Positions 1 through 9,263 are shown, numbered from the stretch's first letter. The stretch: 64,000 bases of DNA from Hyphomicrobium sp. (GCA_030148725.1 JASBSU010000037.1:62001-126000); one strand, 5' to 3'. Translations and numbers: made by a program. The notes: a model not told the origin generated them from the letters alone.

Positions 1-858
1 GCCGGCGAGCTCACCCTCGCCCTGGTTGTACTTGATCGACGTCTCGGCGATGAACATCGGCGACGTAAACGGAAACAAAAGGCCGTTCGGGTTGCACTCC
101 TGGGGGACTTCGTCGTCGGGGCAATCGCCCGCCGGATCGCCCGCAAACAGACCAAATAGAAAACCGATCGTATCGTTGGGGTCGAACGCGAGGCGCGCTC
201 CAGGCGAAGCCAACGGATATGACGGACCGCCATCCGGCAGGTTGATGCCCATGATCGAAGGCCAGCCAAACGAGCCGTTGAGGAACGCGGCGCCGCTCTC
301 GCCAATGGCGAACTCTGAATCTGCCGAAAGCTGGCCGACGCGCAGCGACAACCGATCGTCGAGGAGCTTCTGCTCCAGGTAAATCTCGAAAAGCCGCGTC
401 GATGGCAACGCCTCGATGAAGCCGACCGGCATCAGCACGCCGAGGTTCATCGCGGAGATGCTCTGGCCGTGGATCTGGTAGCCGTTGGCGAAGAACCTCA
501 GCCCTTGCCACCCGACAGCCTTTTCGAGATCGATACCGATGTCGACGCCCAGCCGCCCGATATAGCGTGGCTTCTGGGAGTAGCCACCGACCGGATTGCC
601 GGCGGTATCGGCGATGTAGTTGATGGCGTAGGTGATGCCCCGGCCGGCCAGCATGGCCCGTACTCCGCCGGGATCAGCGAATGCTCGCGGAAAATTCGAG
701 GCGATGGACGGCTCGGGAAGGCCCGGCACGCGGTCGCTCTCGTCCTCGATGGACTGTCCTGCGGCGGGCGAACTGCACAACGCTAAGGCAGCACAGAGGG
801 TCGCGATGACGGACGCATGTCTGGAAACGTCCCGAGCGCGATAGGGCCCGCGAGGCAT
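1..858 (-). CDS. OprB-family carbohydrate-selective porin, partial (C-terminus beyond window)
   Basis: The reading frame stays open from an ATG at 858 down to base 1, so the gene runs off the left edge; 286 codons are visible. It begins with an Arg-rich n-region and a hydrophobic stretch ending near residues 30-35 (signal peptide). The mature part has the OprB pattern: 'LAGRGITYAINYIAD', 'GGYSQKPRYIGRLGVDI', 'FFANGYQIHG' and 'LRVGQLSADSEFAIGESGAAF'. OprB proteins are outer-membrane 16-stranded barrels that pass sugars and other small solutes. Family assignment rests on my recognition of these motifs; the substrate is unknown. Confidence 0.82.
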   Translation of the reverse strand, partial: MPRGPYRARDVSRHASVIATLCAALALCSSPAAGQSIEDESDRVPGLPEPSIASNFPRAFADPGGVRAMLAGRGITYAINYIADTAGNPVGGYSQKPRYIGRLGVDIGIDLEKAVGWQGLRFFANGYQIHGQSISAMNLGVLMPVGFIEALPSTRLFEIYLEQKLLDDRLSLRVGQLSADSEFAIGESGAAFLNGSFGWPSIMGINLPDGGPSYPLASPGARLAFDPNDTIGFLFGLFAGDPAGDCPDDEVPQECNPNGLLFPFTSPMFIAETSIKYNQGEGELAG

Positions 859-1234
859 TTTCGATCCAGTGCTCCCTTCGCCGGGGCGATCCCAGCGCGA
901 CCGACCGACGTCGGTCCGACCTGCTGCACGCAGAATTGGCACGATTCGCGCGGGCGCAGATCGGAGCTGCCACATCGACTGTAAGGTCCTGATGATTCGT
1001 GACGACACGTGGTCTCAAGCACGCCTTTTTGGGTCGGCCCGAGCACGGGGCGCTCTCCCTATCCGCGTCCCGCAACAGCCGTGTGACCGTCAAAACACGT
1101 CAAGTCGTGGATTCGCCAGCGATCGCGACACGCATCAGGGCAGGCCGGACTTGTCGCGCTGCACCGAAGCCGCTAGCCATCTACAAATGGCTCCGGCGGC
1201 AATATCGCCTAAGCCAAGAACTCGGAGAGCGCAT
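859..1234. other. Divergent intergenic region between the OprB-like porin and the CDGSH gene
   Basis: About 375 bases separate two divergently read genes, so promoters for both should lie here. The frames open across it have poor composition and no convincing ribosome-binding site. I see no RNA gene or strong hairpin. Confidence 0.5.
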
Positions 1235-1477
1235 ATGGCGGAAGAAGCAATCGTGGCACAGGCCGGGCCGTACCAGGTCGAGCTGACGGAGGGGAAACCC
1301 TACTTCTACTGCCGCTGCGGGCGCTCCCAGAAGCAGCCCTTCTGTGACGGCACGCACACGGGCACGGGCATCGAGCCGCTGCGCTTCGTCGTCGACCACA
1401 CCGGCACCTTCAACATCTGCGGCTGCAAACAGACCGATGACGAGCCATTCTGCGACGGATCGCATCTTTTGCTCTAG
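1235..1477 (+). CDS. Tandem CDGSH iron-sulphur domain protein (80 aa)
   Basis: The 80-residue protein contains two complete CDGSH zinc-finger-type motifs, C26-x-C28...C37-D-G-T-H41 and C62-x-C64...C73-D-G-S-H77. Each should bind one [2Fe-2S] cluster through three Cys and one His, as in mitoNEET relatives. A longer frame is open upstream, but homology starts only at the ATG at 1235 (MAEEAIVAQAG). Small cytosolic proteins of this type are linked to redox or Fe-S handling; a precise role is not known. It sits 33 bases ahead of livH but has no obvious functional tie to the transporter. Confidence 0.88.
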   Translation: MAEEAIVAQAGPYQVELTEGKPYFYCRCGRSQKQPFCDGTHTGTGIEPLRFVVDHTGTFNICGCKQTDDEPFCDGSHLLL

Positions 1478-1510
1478 ACTACAGGTGATAGACCGGGGAT
1501 CGGGGGAAGA

Positions 1511-2425
1511 ATGGACTATTTCGTTCAGCAGCTGATCAACGGTCTCTCGCTCGGCTCCATCTACGGGCTCATCGCCATCGGATACACGATGGTGTTCGGC
1601 ATCATCGGCATGGTGAACTTCGCCCATGGCGACGTGTTCATGGTCTCGGCGTTCATCGCGCTGATCCTGTTTCTTATCCTCACGCAAATTCTCGGCGTCG
1701 CAGCGATCGGGCTTGCGCTGCTCATCGTGCTGGTGCTCGGCATGGTCCTGACCGCGCTGTGGAGCTGGGTGATCGAGCGTGTCGCCTATCGACCGCTGGC
1801 GGGCTCTTTCCGCCTCGCCCCGCTCATCTCGGCAATCGGCATGGCGATCTTCCTGTCGAACTTCGTGCAGCTCACACAGGGCCCGCGCAACAAGTCGGTG
1901 CCGCCGATGCTCAACGGGACCGTTTCGATTCCCATCGGCAACGGCTCTGTGACGATCTCGGAAAAGCAGTTCCTGATCTTCGCTGTGACGGCCGTGCTGC
2001 TGATCGCATTCTGGGCGCTCGTGCAGAAGACCAAGCTCGGCCGGGCGCAGCGTGCCTGTGAGCAGGACCGGCGAATGGCGGCGCTGCTGGGCGTCGACGT
2101 CAATAGAACAGTGTCCCTCACATTCGTTATCGGCGGCGCGCTGGCAGCGGTCGCGGGGGTGATGTTCATGACCTACTACGGCGTCGTGAACTTCGCAGAC
2201 GGCTTCACGCCGGGCGTCAAAGCATTCACGGCCGCCGTTCTCGGAGGCATCGGCTCATTGCCGGGAGCGGTCATCGGCGGCTTGCTGATCGGCCTGATCG
2301 AGACGATGTGGTCGGCGTATTTTTCCATCGACTATAAGGACGTCGCGGCATTCTCCATTCTCGCCGTGGTTCTCATTTTCATGCCATCCGGCCTGCTCGG
2401 CCGCCCCGACGTCGAGAAGGTCTGA
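1511..2425 (+). CDS. livH: Branched-chain amino acid-type ABC transporter permease LivH
   Basis: This 304-residue polytopic inner-membrane protein starts with the family hallmark 'QQLINGLSLGSIYGLIAIGYTMVFGIIGMVNFAHGD'-type opening (residues 5-40) and has the C-terminal 'VLGGIGSLPGAVIGGLLIGL' coupling region. LivH forms the membrane pore with LivM for branched-chain amino acids, amides or urea. It is preceded by a G-rich ribosome site (GGGGGAAGA) at good spacing and followed by livM three bases after its stop, so both belong to one operon. The substrate class is inferred; related systems also carry urea or short-chain amides. Confidence 0.93.
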   Translation: MDYFVQQLINGLSLGSIYGLIAIGYTMVFGIIGMVNFAHGDVFMVSAFIALILFLILTQILGVAAIGLALLIVLVLGMVLTALWSWVIERVAYRPLAGSFRLAPLISAIGMAIFLSNFVQLTQGPRNKSVPPMLNGTVSIPIGNGSVTISEKQFLIFAVTAVLLIAFWALVQKTKLGRAQRACEQDRRMAALLGVDVNRTVSLTFVIGGALAAVAGVMFMTYYGVVNFADGFTPGVKAFTAAVLGGIGSLPGAVIGGLLIGLIETMWSAYFSIDYKDVAAFSILAVVLIFMPSGLLGRPDVEKV

Positions 2426-2428
2426 GAT

Positions 2429-3838
2429 ATGAGCGCCGGCAGCCAGGGCGGGCTGCCGCCCGCAGCATCACAGCATTCGCTGACAGAGATCATCAAGGAC
2501 GCGGGTCTTTGGGCGCTGGTCACGCTCGGGCTGTGCTTTCCGCTCATCGCCTTCCGCACCGAGCAGAACCTATCGCTGCAGACCGCGCTCGAGCCGCGAC
2601 CGCTGCTGGTGCTGCTGACTGTCGCCGTGGTTTTTGTCGGTCGGTTGTTGTGGCGGCTCTATGCGCATCCCAGCCGTCCGCGCCGGGTGCTGTTTCCGCC
2701 GCTCGACCTCAGCGAGCACCGCAGGCGGTACGGCCCACGGATCGGGCTCGCCTTGCTCTTGCTGTTTCCGGTTCTCGCTCTCGCCTTTGCGGGTCAAGGA
2801 GGGGCGATCAAGTGGATCAATAACTTCGGCGTTCAGATCCTCATCTACATCATGCTCGCGTGGGGCCTCAATATCGTGGTCGGCCTCGCGGGCCTGCTGG
2901 ATCTCGGATACGTCGCCTTCTATGCGGTCGGCGCCTACACCTATGCGATCATCGCCGCTTACGTCATCCCGGCGACCGTACCGATGCTGGGGCCGTGGGC
3001 GTTCTGGATCTGCCTGCCGCTCGCGGGCATCCTCGCCGCGTTCTGGGGGATGCTGCTCGGCTTTCCGGTGCTGCGATTGCGCGGCGACTACCTCGCCATC
3101 GTCACGCTCGCGTTCGGCGAGATCATACGCCTGGTGCTGATCAACTGGGTCGCGCTGACGAATGGCAGCGCTGGCATTCAGACCCCTTACATCACCTTTT
3201 TCGGACTACCGTTCACCTCGCGCAGCGGGCAGACGACCTTCAGCGAGACGTTTGGCTTATCCGGCTCGCCGACGCTCCATCGCGCGATATTCCTCTACTA
3301 CGTCGTGCTGGCTCTGGCGCTGCTGGTGGCGTTCGTTACCCAGCGCATGCGAAGATTGCCGGTCGGTCGCGCTTGGGAAGCGTTGCGTGAGGACGAGATC
3401 GCCTGCCGGGCGCTCGGCATCAATACGGTCAACACCAAACTGACGGCGTTCGCGATGGGCGCGATGTTCGGTGGTCTTGCCGGTTGCATATTCGGCGCGA
3501 GCCAGAGCCTCGTCAGCCCGCGCTCGTTCGAGTTCATGGAGTCCGCGACGATCCTCGCCATCGTCGTGCTCGGCGGCATGGGGTCCCTGCTCGGCATCGC
3601 CATAGCAGCCGTCGCGATCATCGGCGGGATAGAACTTCTGCGCGAACTCGACTGGTTGAAGGCTGTGTTCGGATCGGGCTTCGATCCCACGCAATACCGG
3701 ATGCTGATTTTCGGCCTGGCGATGGTGCTGATGATGGTGTGGCGTCCGCGCGGCCTCATTGCAGCACGCGAGCCATCGATCTCGCTCAACGAGGCCAAGG
3801 CCATATCCAGCGCTCACGTGAAGGAGGGCCACGGCTGA
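2429..3838 (+). CDS. livM: Branched-chain amino acid-type ABC transporter permease LivM
   Basis: The 469-residue polytopic membrane protein has the LivM core ('MLAWGLNIVVGLAGLLDLGYVAFYAVGAYTYA'-like segment around residues 140-175, 'GDYLAIVTLAFGEIIRLVLINW' near 215-240 and a 'VLGGMGSLLG' motif near 385). The extra N-terminal ~110 residues with further hydrophobic segments match the extended LivM form seen in proteobacteria. Its TGA shares bases with the livG start (TGATG), which indicates translational coupling. It pairs with LivH as the second half of the permease. Confidence 0.93.
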   Translation: MSAGSQGGLPPAASQHSLTEIIKDAGLWALVTLGLCFPLIAFRTEQNLSLQTALEPRPLLVLLTVAVVFVGRLLWRLYAHPSRPRRVLFPPLDLSEHRRRYGPRIGLALLLLFPVLALAFAGQGGAIKWINNFGVQILIYIMLAWGLNIVVGLAGLLDLGYVAFYAVGAYTYAIIAAYVIPATVPMLGPWAFWICLPLAGILAAFWGMLLGFPVLRLRGDYLAIVTLAFGEIIRLVLINWVALTNGSAGIQTPYITFFGLPFTSRSGQTTFSETFGLSGSPTLHRAIFLYYVVLALALLVAFVTQRMRRLPVGRAWEALREDEIACRALGINTVNTKLTAFAMGAMFGGLAGCIFGASQSLVSPRSFEFMESATILAIVVLGGMGSLLGIAIAAVAIIGGIELLRELDWLKAVFGSGFDPTQYRMLIFGLAMVLMMVWRPRGLIAAREPSISLNEAKAISSAHVKEGHG

Positions 3839-4758
3839 TGCGGTGGCTGCGCGATCCTTTGCTGGTCGTCGAAGGTCTGACCATGCGCTTCGGCGGCCTC
3901 GTCGCCGTGCGTGACCTCGCCTTCTCGGTTGGCCGGGGCGACATTACCTCGCTGATCGGGCCGAACGGGGCTGGCAAGACCACCGTGTTCAACTGCATCA
4001 CCGGCTTCTACAAACCGACCAGCGGGCTGATGGTCCTTTCGACGGACGGCCCGATCCAGTCGCAGGCGGTTGCCGATCTCACGGCGTCGAGCCGGCGCTT
4101 CGTATGCCGCGACGACAAGATCGGCGGCGGTGGGCTGTTCCTGCTCGAACGCATGCCCGACTTCGAGATCACGCGCCGCGCGCGCGTCGCGCGGACGTTC
4201 CAGAACATCCGGCTGTTCGTCGGCATGACTGTGCTGGAAAACCTCGTCGTTGCGCAGCACACCGCGCTGATGCACGCCTCGGGCTGGTCGCTCGTCGGCC
4301 TCGTCGGTGCTCAGAGCTACAAGCAGGCGGAAGCGTCGGCCGTCGACGTGGCGCGCTATTGGCTGGACCGCATCGGGCTAACGCATCGCGCGGATGACGC
4401 GGCGGGTGCGCTCCCCTACGGCGACCAGCGCCGGCTGGAGATCGCGCGCGCCATGTGTACCGATCCGGTTCTGCTGTGTCTCGATGAGCCGGCGGCCGGT
4501 CTCAATCCGCGCGAGAGTCTGGCGCTCAACGAACTGCTGCGCGCCATTCGCGACGAGCATGGAACGTCAATCCTGCTCATCGAGCACGATATGTCGGTGG
4601 TGATGGAGATTTCCGACCATGTCATCGTGCTGGAATACGGCATCAAGATCTCGGACGGCACGCCCGACAGCGTGAAAAACGATCCGCGCGTCATCGCGGC
4701 CTATCTCGGGGTCGAGGATGAGGAAGTCGCCGAAGCGGAAGCGGAGGTCGGTCTATGA
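3838..4758 (+). CDS. livG: Branched-chain amino acid-type ABC transporter ATP-binding protein LivG
   Basis: The start was set at the ATG overlapping the livM stop (TGATG at 3836-3840), giving 306 residues; a longer frame upstream lies inside livM and is not real. Walker A is GPNGAGKT at 41-48. The signature is the LivG form 'LPYGDQRRLEIARAM', and Walker B is 'VLLCLDEPAAGLNP'. Between the Walker A region and the Q-loop ('VARTFQNIRLF') there is a long Ser/Arg/Gly-containing insertion that many LivG proteins lack. The acidic tail ('EDEEVAEAEAEV') is also unusual. It forms the ATPase dimer with LivF. Confidence 0.93.
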   Translation: MRWLRDPLLVVEGLTMRFGGLVAVRDLAFSVGRGDITSLIGPNGAGKTTVFNCITGFYKPTSGLMVLSTDGPIQSQAVADLTASSRRFVCRDDKIGGGGLFLLERMPDFEITRRARVARTFQNIRLFVGMTVLENLVVAQHTALMHASGWSLVGLVGAQSYKQAEASAVDVARYWLDRIGLTHRADDAAGALPYGDQRRLEIARAMCTDPVLLCLDEPAAGLNPRESLALNELLRAIRDEHGTSILLIEHDMSVVMEISDHVIVLEYGIKISDGTPDSVKNDPRVIAAYLGVEDEEVAEAEAEVGL

Positions 4759-5492
4759 CGTCGCCGCTCCTTTCGCTGAGCTCGGTTACGACGTGCTACG
4801 GCAGCATCACTGCGCTGCACGGCGTCAGCCTCGACGTTCCGGCTGGTCAGATCGTCACGCTGATCGGCGCAAATGGTGCCGGCAAGTCGACGCTGATGAT
4901 GACCATCTTCGGCAATCCGCGTGCGCAGTCGGGGCGCATCGTGTTCGACGGCCGCGACGTCACCGAGATGCCGACGCACCAGATCGCACGCCTCGGGTTG
5001 GCGCAGTCTCCCGAGGGGCGGCGCATCTTCCCGCGCATGACGGTGGAAGAGAACCTGCGCATGGGCGCGGAGTTCTCCGGGAGCACCGATTACGCCACCG
5101 AGCTGGAGCGCGTCACGGCGATCTTTCCGCGCCTCAAGGAGAGGCTGCATCAGCGGGGCGGGACGCTGTCGGGTGGCGAACAGCAGATGCTGGCGATCGC
5201 GCGCGCGTTGATGAGCCGTCCGAAGCTGTTGCTGCTCGATGAGCCGTCGCTCGGCCTTGCCCCGCTGATCGTGAAGCAGATCTTCAAGGTGATCGCGGAT
5301 CTCAACCGGGAGGAGGGACTGACCGTGTTCCTCGTCGAACAGAACGCGTTTCACGCGCTGCGCTTGGCGCATCGGGCCTACGTCATGGTCAACGGCCGCA
5401 TCACGCTGAGCGGCACGGGGCAGGAATTGCTCGCGAGCCCGGAGGTGCGCGCGGCCTACCTCGAAGGAGGCGCGCGACATGAGCTTCTATGA
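4755..5492 (+). CDS. livF: Branched-chain amino acid-type ABC transporter ATP-binding protein LivF
   Basis: The gene overlaps the livG stop by four bases (ATGA). The 245-residue protein has Walker A GANGAGKS at 38-45, the 'QSPEGRRIFPRMTVEENL' stretch typical of LivF, the signature 'LSGGEQQMLAIARAL' and Walker B 'LLLLDEPSLGLAP', followed by the switch His region. It is the second nucleotide-binding subunit of the transporter. Confidence 0.95.
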   Translation: MTSPLLSLSSVTTCYGSITALHGVSLDVPAGQIVTLIGANGAGKSTLMMTIFGNPRAQSGRIVFDGRDVTEMPTHQIARLGLAQSPEGRRIFPRMTVEENLRMGAEFSGSTDYATELERVTAIFPRLKERLHQRGGTLSGGEQQMLAIARALMSRPKLLLLDEPSLGLAPLIVKQIFKVIADLNREEGLTVFLVEQNAFHALRLAHRAYVMVNGRITLSGTGQELLASPEVRAAYLEGGARHELL

Positions 5493-5847
5493 AACCGGCG
5501 ACAACGGGCTCTGGATCTTCCTGCTCGTCACGGTGCTGATGGGAGGTGCCGCAGCCCATGCCGCCGGCTCTGCCATCGCCGCGACGTGGCGTCCGCCGTG
5601 GCAGGTTTTCGGTGCGGCCCTGCTCCTCACCTTCGCGGTGCGATTCTTTCACTACGCGCTGTTTCAGGAGCCGCTGCTTTCGTTGAGCAATTTCATCATC
5701 GATTACATCGTGGTGGCTACGGCCTGCGCGTGGGGATACCGCATGATGCGGGTGCGCCAGATGGTTCACCAGTATCCGTGGGCGTATGAGCGCGCGGGGC
5801 TTTTCTGGTGGCGGCGGAAGGGAACACCCCACCAACCCCGGGGGTGA
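5479..5847 (+). CDS. Small membrane protein of the liv operon (DUF6867-like)
   Basis: This 122-residue protein starts 14 bases before the livF stop, so it is cotranslated with the transporter. It has three hydrophobic segments (about 12-34, 44-62 and 70-90) and a basic, Trp-rich tail. The 'AGSAIAATWRPPWQV' and 'VRQMVHQYPW' stretches resemble the small protein, I believe DUF6867, that follows livF in many Hyphomicrobiales. No biochemical function is known. The fixed position suggests an accessory role in transporter assembly or activity, which is inference. Confidence 0.75.
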   Translation: MSFYETGDNGLWIFLLVTVLMGGAAAHAAGSAIAATWRPPWQVFGAALLLTFAVRFFHYALFQEPLLSLSNFIIDYIVVATACAWGYRMMRVRQMVHQYPWAYERAGLFWWRRKGTPHQPRG

Positions 5848-5945
5848 CTTTTGCAACAATTCGGATGAACATGGCCGACATGCGTGGCCGGCTGCGTTGC
5901 GCAATGCCGTCCTGCTCGCCCTTCCATCGATCTCGAGAGGTTTTC

Positions 5946-7073
5946 ATGAGACCAGCAGCCCTTCTTGCGACCTTGGCGCTCGCCTTCGCCGCCGTTGTTT
6001 CAGGCTGTGACAGTGGTCCCGCTAAACTCAAGCTTGGCGTCGCCGGCCCGATGACGGGTGCGGACGCGGCGTTCGGCACGCAGCTCAAGAATGGCGCCGA
6101 GCAGGCCGTTACCGATATCAACGCGGCGGGGGGCATCAATGGCCAGCAGATCGAGTTGCTGGTCGGCGATGATGCTGCCGATCCGCGCCAAGGCGTTTCA
6201 GTGGCGAACAATTTCCTCGGTGAGGGCGTGCATTTCGTGGTCGGGCACTTCAATTCCGGCGTCACGATCCCGGCGTCGGAGGTCTACGTCGAGAACGGAA
6301 TGCTCATGATCACCCCCGGCTCGACCAATCCGGTGGTGACCGAGCGGCAGATGTGGAACGTGTTCCGCACCTGCGGGCGCGACGATCAGCAGGGCGCGGT
6401 TGCCGGCCAGCACATCGCGCAGAACTTCAAAGACAAGAAAGTCGCCATTCTCGACGACAAGACGCCCTACGGCCAAGGTCTCGCGAACGAGACCCGCAAG
6501 GCGATGCAGGCCGGCGGCGTGACCGAGGCGATGTCAGAGAGCGTCGGCGCGCAGGAAAAGGATTTCAGCGCCCTCGTCTCGAAGCTGAAGAATGCCGGCA
6601 TCGAACTCGTCTATTGGGGCGGCGTGCATACGGCGGGCGGCCTCATCTTGCGGCAGATGCGCGAGGCCGGCGTCAACGCGGTGTTCATGTCGGGTGACGG
6701 CATCGCCAGCGACGAGTTCGCAGCGATCGCGGGCCCGGCAACGGAGGGCGTGCTGATGACGTTCGGCCCGGATCCTCAGAAGCGTCCGGAGGCGAAGGAA
6801 ATCATCGACCGTTTCGAAGCGCGGGAATACAAGCCTGAGGCCTATACGCTGTACAGCTACGCGGCCGTACAGGTGATCAAGCAGGCTATCGAGGCGACGA
6901 AGTCCGTCGATCCGAAGACCGTGGCGGCCTACATGCGCACGGGTGTTACTTTCAACACGGTGATCGGCGATCTCGCATTCGACGAGAAGGGCGACATCAA
7001 GCAGGTTGGCTACGTTCTCTACACGTGGGTGAAGCAGCCGGATGGCCGCATCACGTACGTTCAGAACAACTAG
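5946..7073 (+). CDS. livJ: Branched-chain amino acid-type ABC transporter substrate-binding protein
   Basis: The 375-residue product is a periplasmic type I binding protein ('LGVAGPMTGADAAFGTQLKNGAEQAV', 'VGHFNSGVTIPASEVY', 'PGSTNPVVT'). The start at 5946 follows GAGAGG and gives a 20-residue hydrophobic leader ending in V-S-G-Cys21, a lipobox-like motif, so it may be a lipoprotein or an ordinary periplasmic protein. The upstream-extended frame lacks a plausible leader. It delivers ligand to LivHM. The gene symbol is by family; the true ligand could be leucine/isoleucine/valine or another amino acid. Confidence 0.9.
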   Translation: MRPAALLATLALAFAAVVSGCDSGPAKLKLGVAGPMTGADAAFGTQLKNGAEQAVTDINAAGGINGQQIELLVGDDAADPRQGVSVANNFLGEGVHFVVGHFNSGVTIPASEVYVENGMLMITPGSTNPVVTERQMWNVFRTCGRDDQQGAVAGQHIAQNFKDKKVAILDDKTPYGQGLANETRKAMQAGGVTEAMSESVGAQEKDFSALVSKLKNAGIELVYWGGVHTAGGLILRQMREAGVNAVFMSGDGIASDEFAAIAGPATEGVLMTFGPDPQKRPEAKEIIDRFEAREYKPEAYTLYSYAAVQVIKQAIEATKSVDPKTVAAYMRTGVTFNTVIGDLAFDEKGDIKQVGYVLYTWVKQPDGRITYVQNN

Positions 7074-7090
7074 CGTGCGAGATGTTGGGA

Positions 7091-7116
7091 CGCTTCGGGC
7101 CGCACGGTCCGAAGCG
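7091..7116 (+). terminator. Possible stem-loop after the liv operon
   Basis: An 8-base perfect inverted repeat (CGCTTCGG / CCGAAGCG) lies 17 bases after the binding-protein stop. No U-run follows, so it may act with Rho or as a 3' stabiliser, not as a classical intrinsic terminator. Confidence 0.4.
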
Positions 7117-7150
7117 TACTAAACATCGGTTAGCTTCGGACCTCCGCAAG

Positions 7151-7185
7151 ACAAAACAAAAGCGCCGCGGCATTGCCACGGCGCT
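7151..7185 (-). terminator. Intrinsic terminator for the small leftward gene at 7284-7484
   Basis: Read on the minus strand, AGCGCCG pairs with CGGCGCT and is followed by TTTTGTTTTGT. It lies ~100 bases beyond the stop of the leftward gene at 7284. Confidence 0.65.
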
Positions 7186-7283
7186 AACGCGACCGAAGAT
7201 CTGTAGTGAGACCGTCCCTGCAGCGACATTCAACGCGTCGCCATTCTTATGGGGTTCGTGAGAACCTGGACGGCCGGAAAAAA

Positions 7284-7484
7284 TCAGTCGCGGCCCTGTG
7301 AGGCGGCGAGGCACTCGGCCACCAACCGCTTCTCGATGAGCACGAGATCGTCCGGAACTTTCACGCCAGCCTGGCGGTAACCGCGGATCTTGGCCTGCAC
7401 CTTCACATAGCCCTCACGCGGGTCGTCGGTCTCTTCCAGCTCTGAATTGAGCTGCGCGATTTCGCCTTGCATTTGGTTCGACAT
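7284..7484 (-). CDS. Small conserved-looking hypothetical protein (66 aa)
   Basis: The 66-residue protein is soluble, charged and probably helical: an N-terminal amphipathic helix (MQGEIAQLNSELEE), a 'DPREGYVKVQAKIRGYRQAGVKVPDDLVLIEKRL' body rich in heptad-like spacing, and a short tail. No family is recognised. A U-rich terminator downstream on the same strand supports a real transcript. It lies alone between the liv operon and purB. Confidence 0.6.
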   Translation of the reverse strand: MSNQMQGEIAQLNSELEETDDPREGYVKVQAKIRGYRQAGVKVPDDLVLIEKRLVAECLAASQGRD

Positions 7485-7925
7485 TACGCGGCCTTTGCCC
7501 TCGTTGTTGTCCTGCCTTTTTGAATTGACCGGCGACTCCGGTCTTGGCGTCTTGGTTATAAATACGAGTTAGGCGCCGCTAAGTAACGTTTCGTTTCACT
7601 CCCACACATTCAAGAGTAGAGGCATGAACTTCCTGGCTAACGTGACAAACTGTCCACAGTCACCATTGACGCCGCGCAAAGCGCGCCGGGCGAAATTGTG
7701 GCAGCATCTTGGCATTACTAAACTGTTACTAGTATAAACCAACATTGTCTTGTGTGCGTTGCAGCAATATCGCGGCAGTGTGGATTTTCTGTCGGATTGG
7801 ACTTCGCTAAACTGCAACAAACAAGTATTGCCAAGCCCACTCTTCCTCATTGTTCCGATTGAAGCGCGGTGCCCGCGTCTGCTAGGGCTCCGGCCTTCCT
7901 TCCTGCCCTTCCCTGCGAGGCCAAA
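7485..7925. other. AT-richer divergent intergenic region before purB
   Basis: About 440 bases between a leftward small gene and purB. It is clearly more AT-rich than its surroundings, for example around 7690-7760, and holds a short hairpin (GACCGG/CCGGTC, 7527-7543). Promoters for both flanking genes are expected here. A frame open on the minus strand through it is the antisense of purB. Confidence 0.5.
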
Positions 7926-9233
7926 ATGATCCCGCGCTATAGCCGTCCCGAGATGGCGTCGATCTGGGATGCCGAAACCCGTTTTCGCATCTGGTTCGAG
8001 ATCGAGGCGCATGCCGCCTCCGCCATGGCAGAACTGGGCGTCATTCCGCATCTCGCCGCCAAGAAGATCTGGGACAAGGGGCGCCACGCTCAGTTCGACG
8101 TCGCACGCATCGACGAGATCGAGCGCGAGACGAAGCACGACGTGATCGCCTTCCTCACGCACCTTGCGGAGATCGTCGGTCCGGAAGCACGCTTCGTGCA
8201 TCAGGGTATGACGTCGTCGGACGTGCTCGACACCTGTCTCAACGTGCAACTGAAGCGCGCCGCCGACCTGCTGATCGCCGACGTCGATGCACTGCTCGCG
8301 GCATTGAAGCGTCGGGCGCTGGAGCACAAGACGACCCCGACCATCGGGCGAAGCCATGGCATCCACGCCGAGCCGGTGACGTTCGGCCTGAAGCTTGCCT
8401 TCGCGCATGCCGAGTTCCAGCGCGCACGCGAGCGGCTCGTTGCAGCGCGCGAGGAGATCTCGACATGCGCGCTCTCCGGCGCGGTCGGCACCTTCGCCAA
8501 CATTGATCCGCGCATCGAGGTGTATGTCGCCGACAAGATGGGATTGAAGCCCGAACCCGTCTCGACACAGGTCATCCCGCGCGACCGGCACGCGATGTAC
8601 TTCGCGACCCTCGGCGTCGTTGCGTCGTCGATGGAGCGGCTGGCGATCGAGATCCGCCACCTGCAGCGGACCGAGGTGCTCGAGGCGGAGGAGTATTTCT
8701 CCGCCGGCCAGAAGGGCTCGTCAGCCATGCCGCACAAGCGCAACCCGGTGCTGACCGAGAATCTCACCGGCCTCGCCCGCATGGTGCGCGCCTACTCGAT
8801 CCCGGCGATGGAGAACGTTGCGCTCTGGCACGAACGCGACATCTCGCATTCCTCCGTCGAGCGGATGATCGGCCCCGATGCGACGGTGACGCTCGACTTT
8901 GCTCTGGCGCGGCTTACCGGCGTCATCGACAAGCTCGTCGTCTATCCGGAAAACATGCAGAAGAACCTCGACAAGCTTGGCGGCCTGCATAACTCGCAGC
9001 GCGTCCTGCTGGCGCTCACGCAGGCGGGAGCCTCGCGCGAGGACGCTTATAGGCTCGTGCAGCGCAATGCGATGAAGACGTGGCTGGAGGGCAAGGACTT
9101 CCTTGCCGAGCTGAAGGCCGACAAGGACGTCACCGACAAGGTGAAGCCGGCCGAGCTCGAGGCGATGTTCGACCTCGGCTACCACTTCAAGCACGTCGAC
9201 ACGATCTTCGAGCGCGTGTTCGGGAAATCCTAA
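7926..9233 (+). CDS. purB: Adenylosuccinate lyase
   Basis: PurB splits SAICAR to AICAR plus fumarate and adenylosuccinate to AMP plus fumarate. The 435-residue length with a start at 7926 (MIPRYSRPEM) is normal for bacterial PurB; the upstream extension is not conserved in type. The fumarase/aspartase superfamily signature 'SSAMPHKRNP' is at residues 265-274, with the conserved 'TSSDVLDT' near 97-104 and 'GRSHGIHAEP' near 140. It stands apart from purC by 3.7 kb but on the same strand. Confidence 0.96.
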   Translation: MIPRYSRPEMASIWDAETRFRIWFEIEAHAASAMAELGVIPHLAAKKIWDKGRHAQFDVARIDEIERETKHDVIAFLTHLAEIVGPEARFVHQGMTSSDVLDTCLNVQLKRAADLLIADVDALLAALKRRALEHKTTPTIGRSHGIHAEPVTFGLKLAFAHAEFQRARERLVAAREEISTCALSGAVGTFANIDPRIEVYVADKMGLKPEPVSTQVIPRDRHAMYFATLGVVASSMERLAIEIRHLQRTEVLEAEEYFSAGQKGSSAMPHKRNPVLTENLTGLARMVRAYSIPAMENVALWHERDISHSSVERMIGPDATVTLDFALARLTGVIDKLVVYPENMQKNLDKLGGLHNSQRVLLALTQAGASREDAYRLVQRNAMKTWLEGKDFLAELKADKDVTDKVKPAELEAMFDLGYHFKHVDTIFERVFGKS

Positions 9234-9263
9234 GCCGTTCGCTCGCGGGCCGGGGATGCGTGC

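Noticed and set aside
11-511. 166-codon minus frame at the left edge
   Set aside because: Arg-rich product; a different minus-strand frame (1-858) translates to a clear OprB porin.
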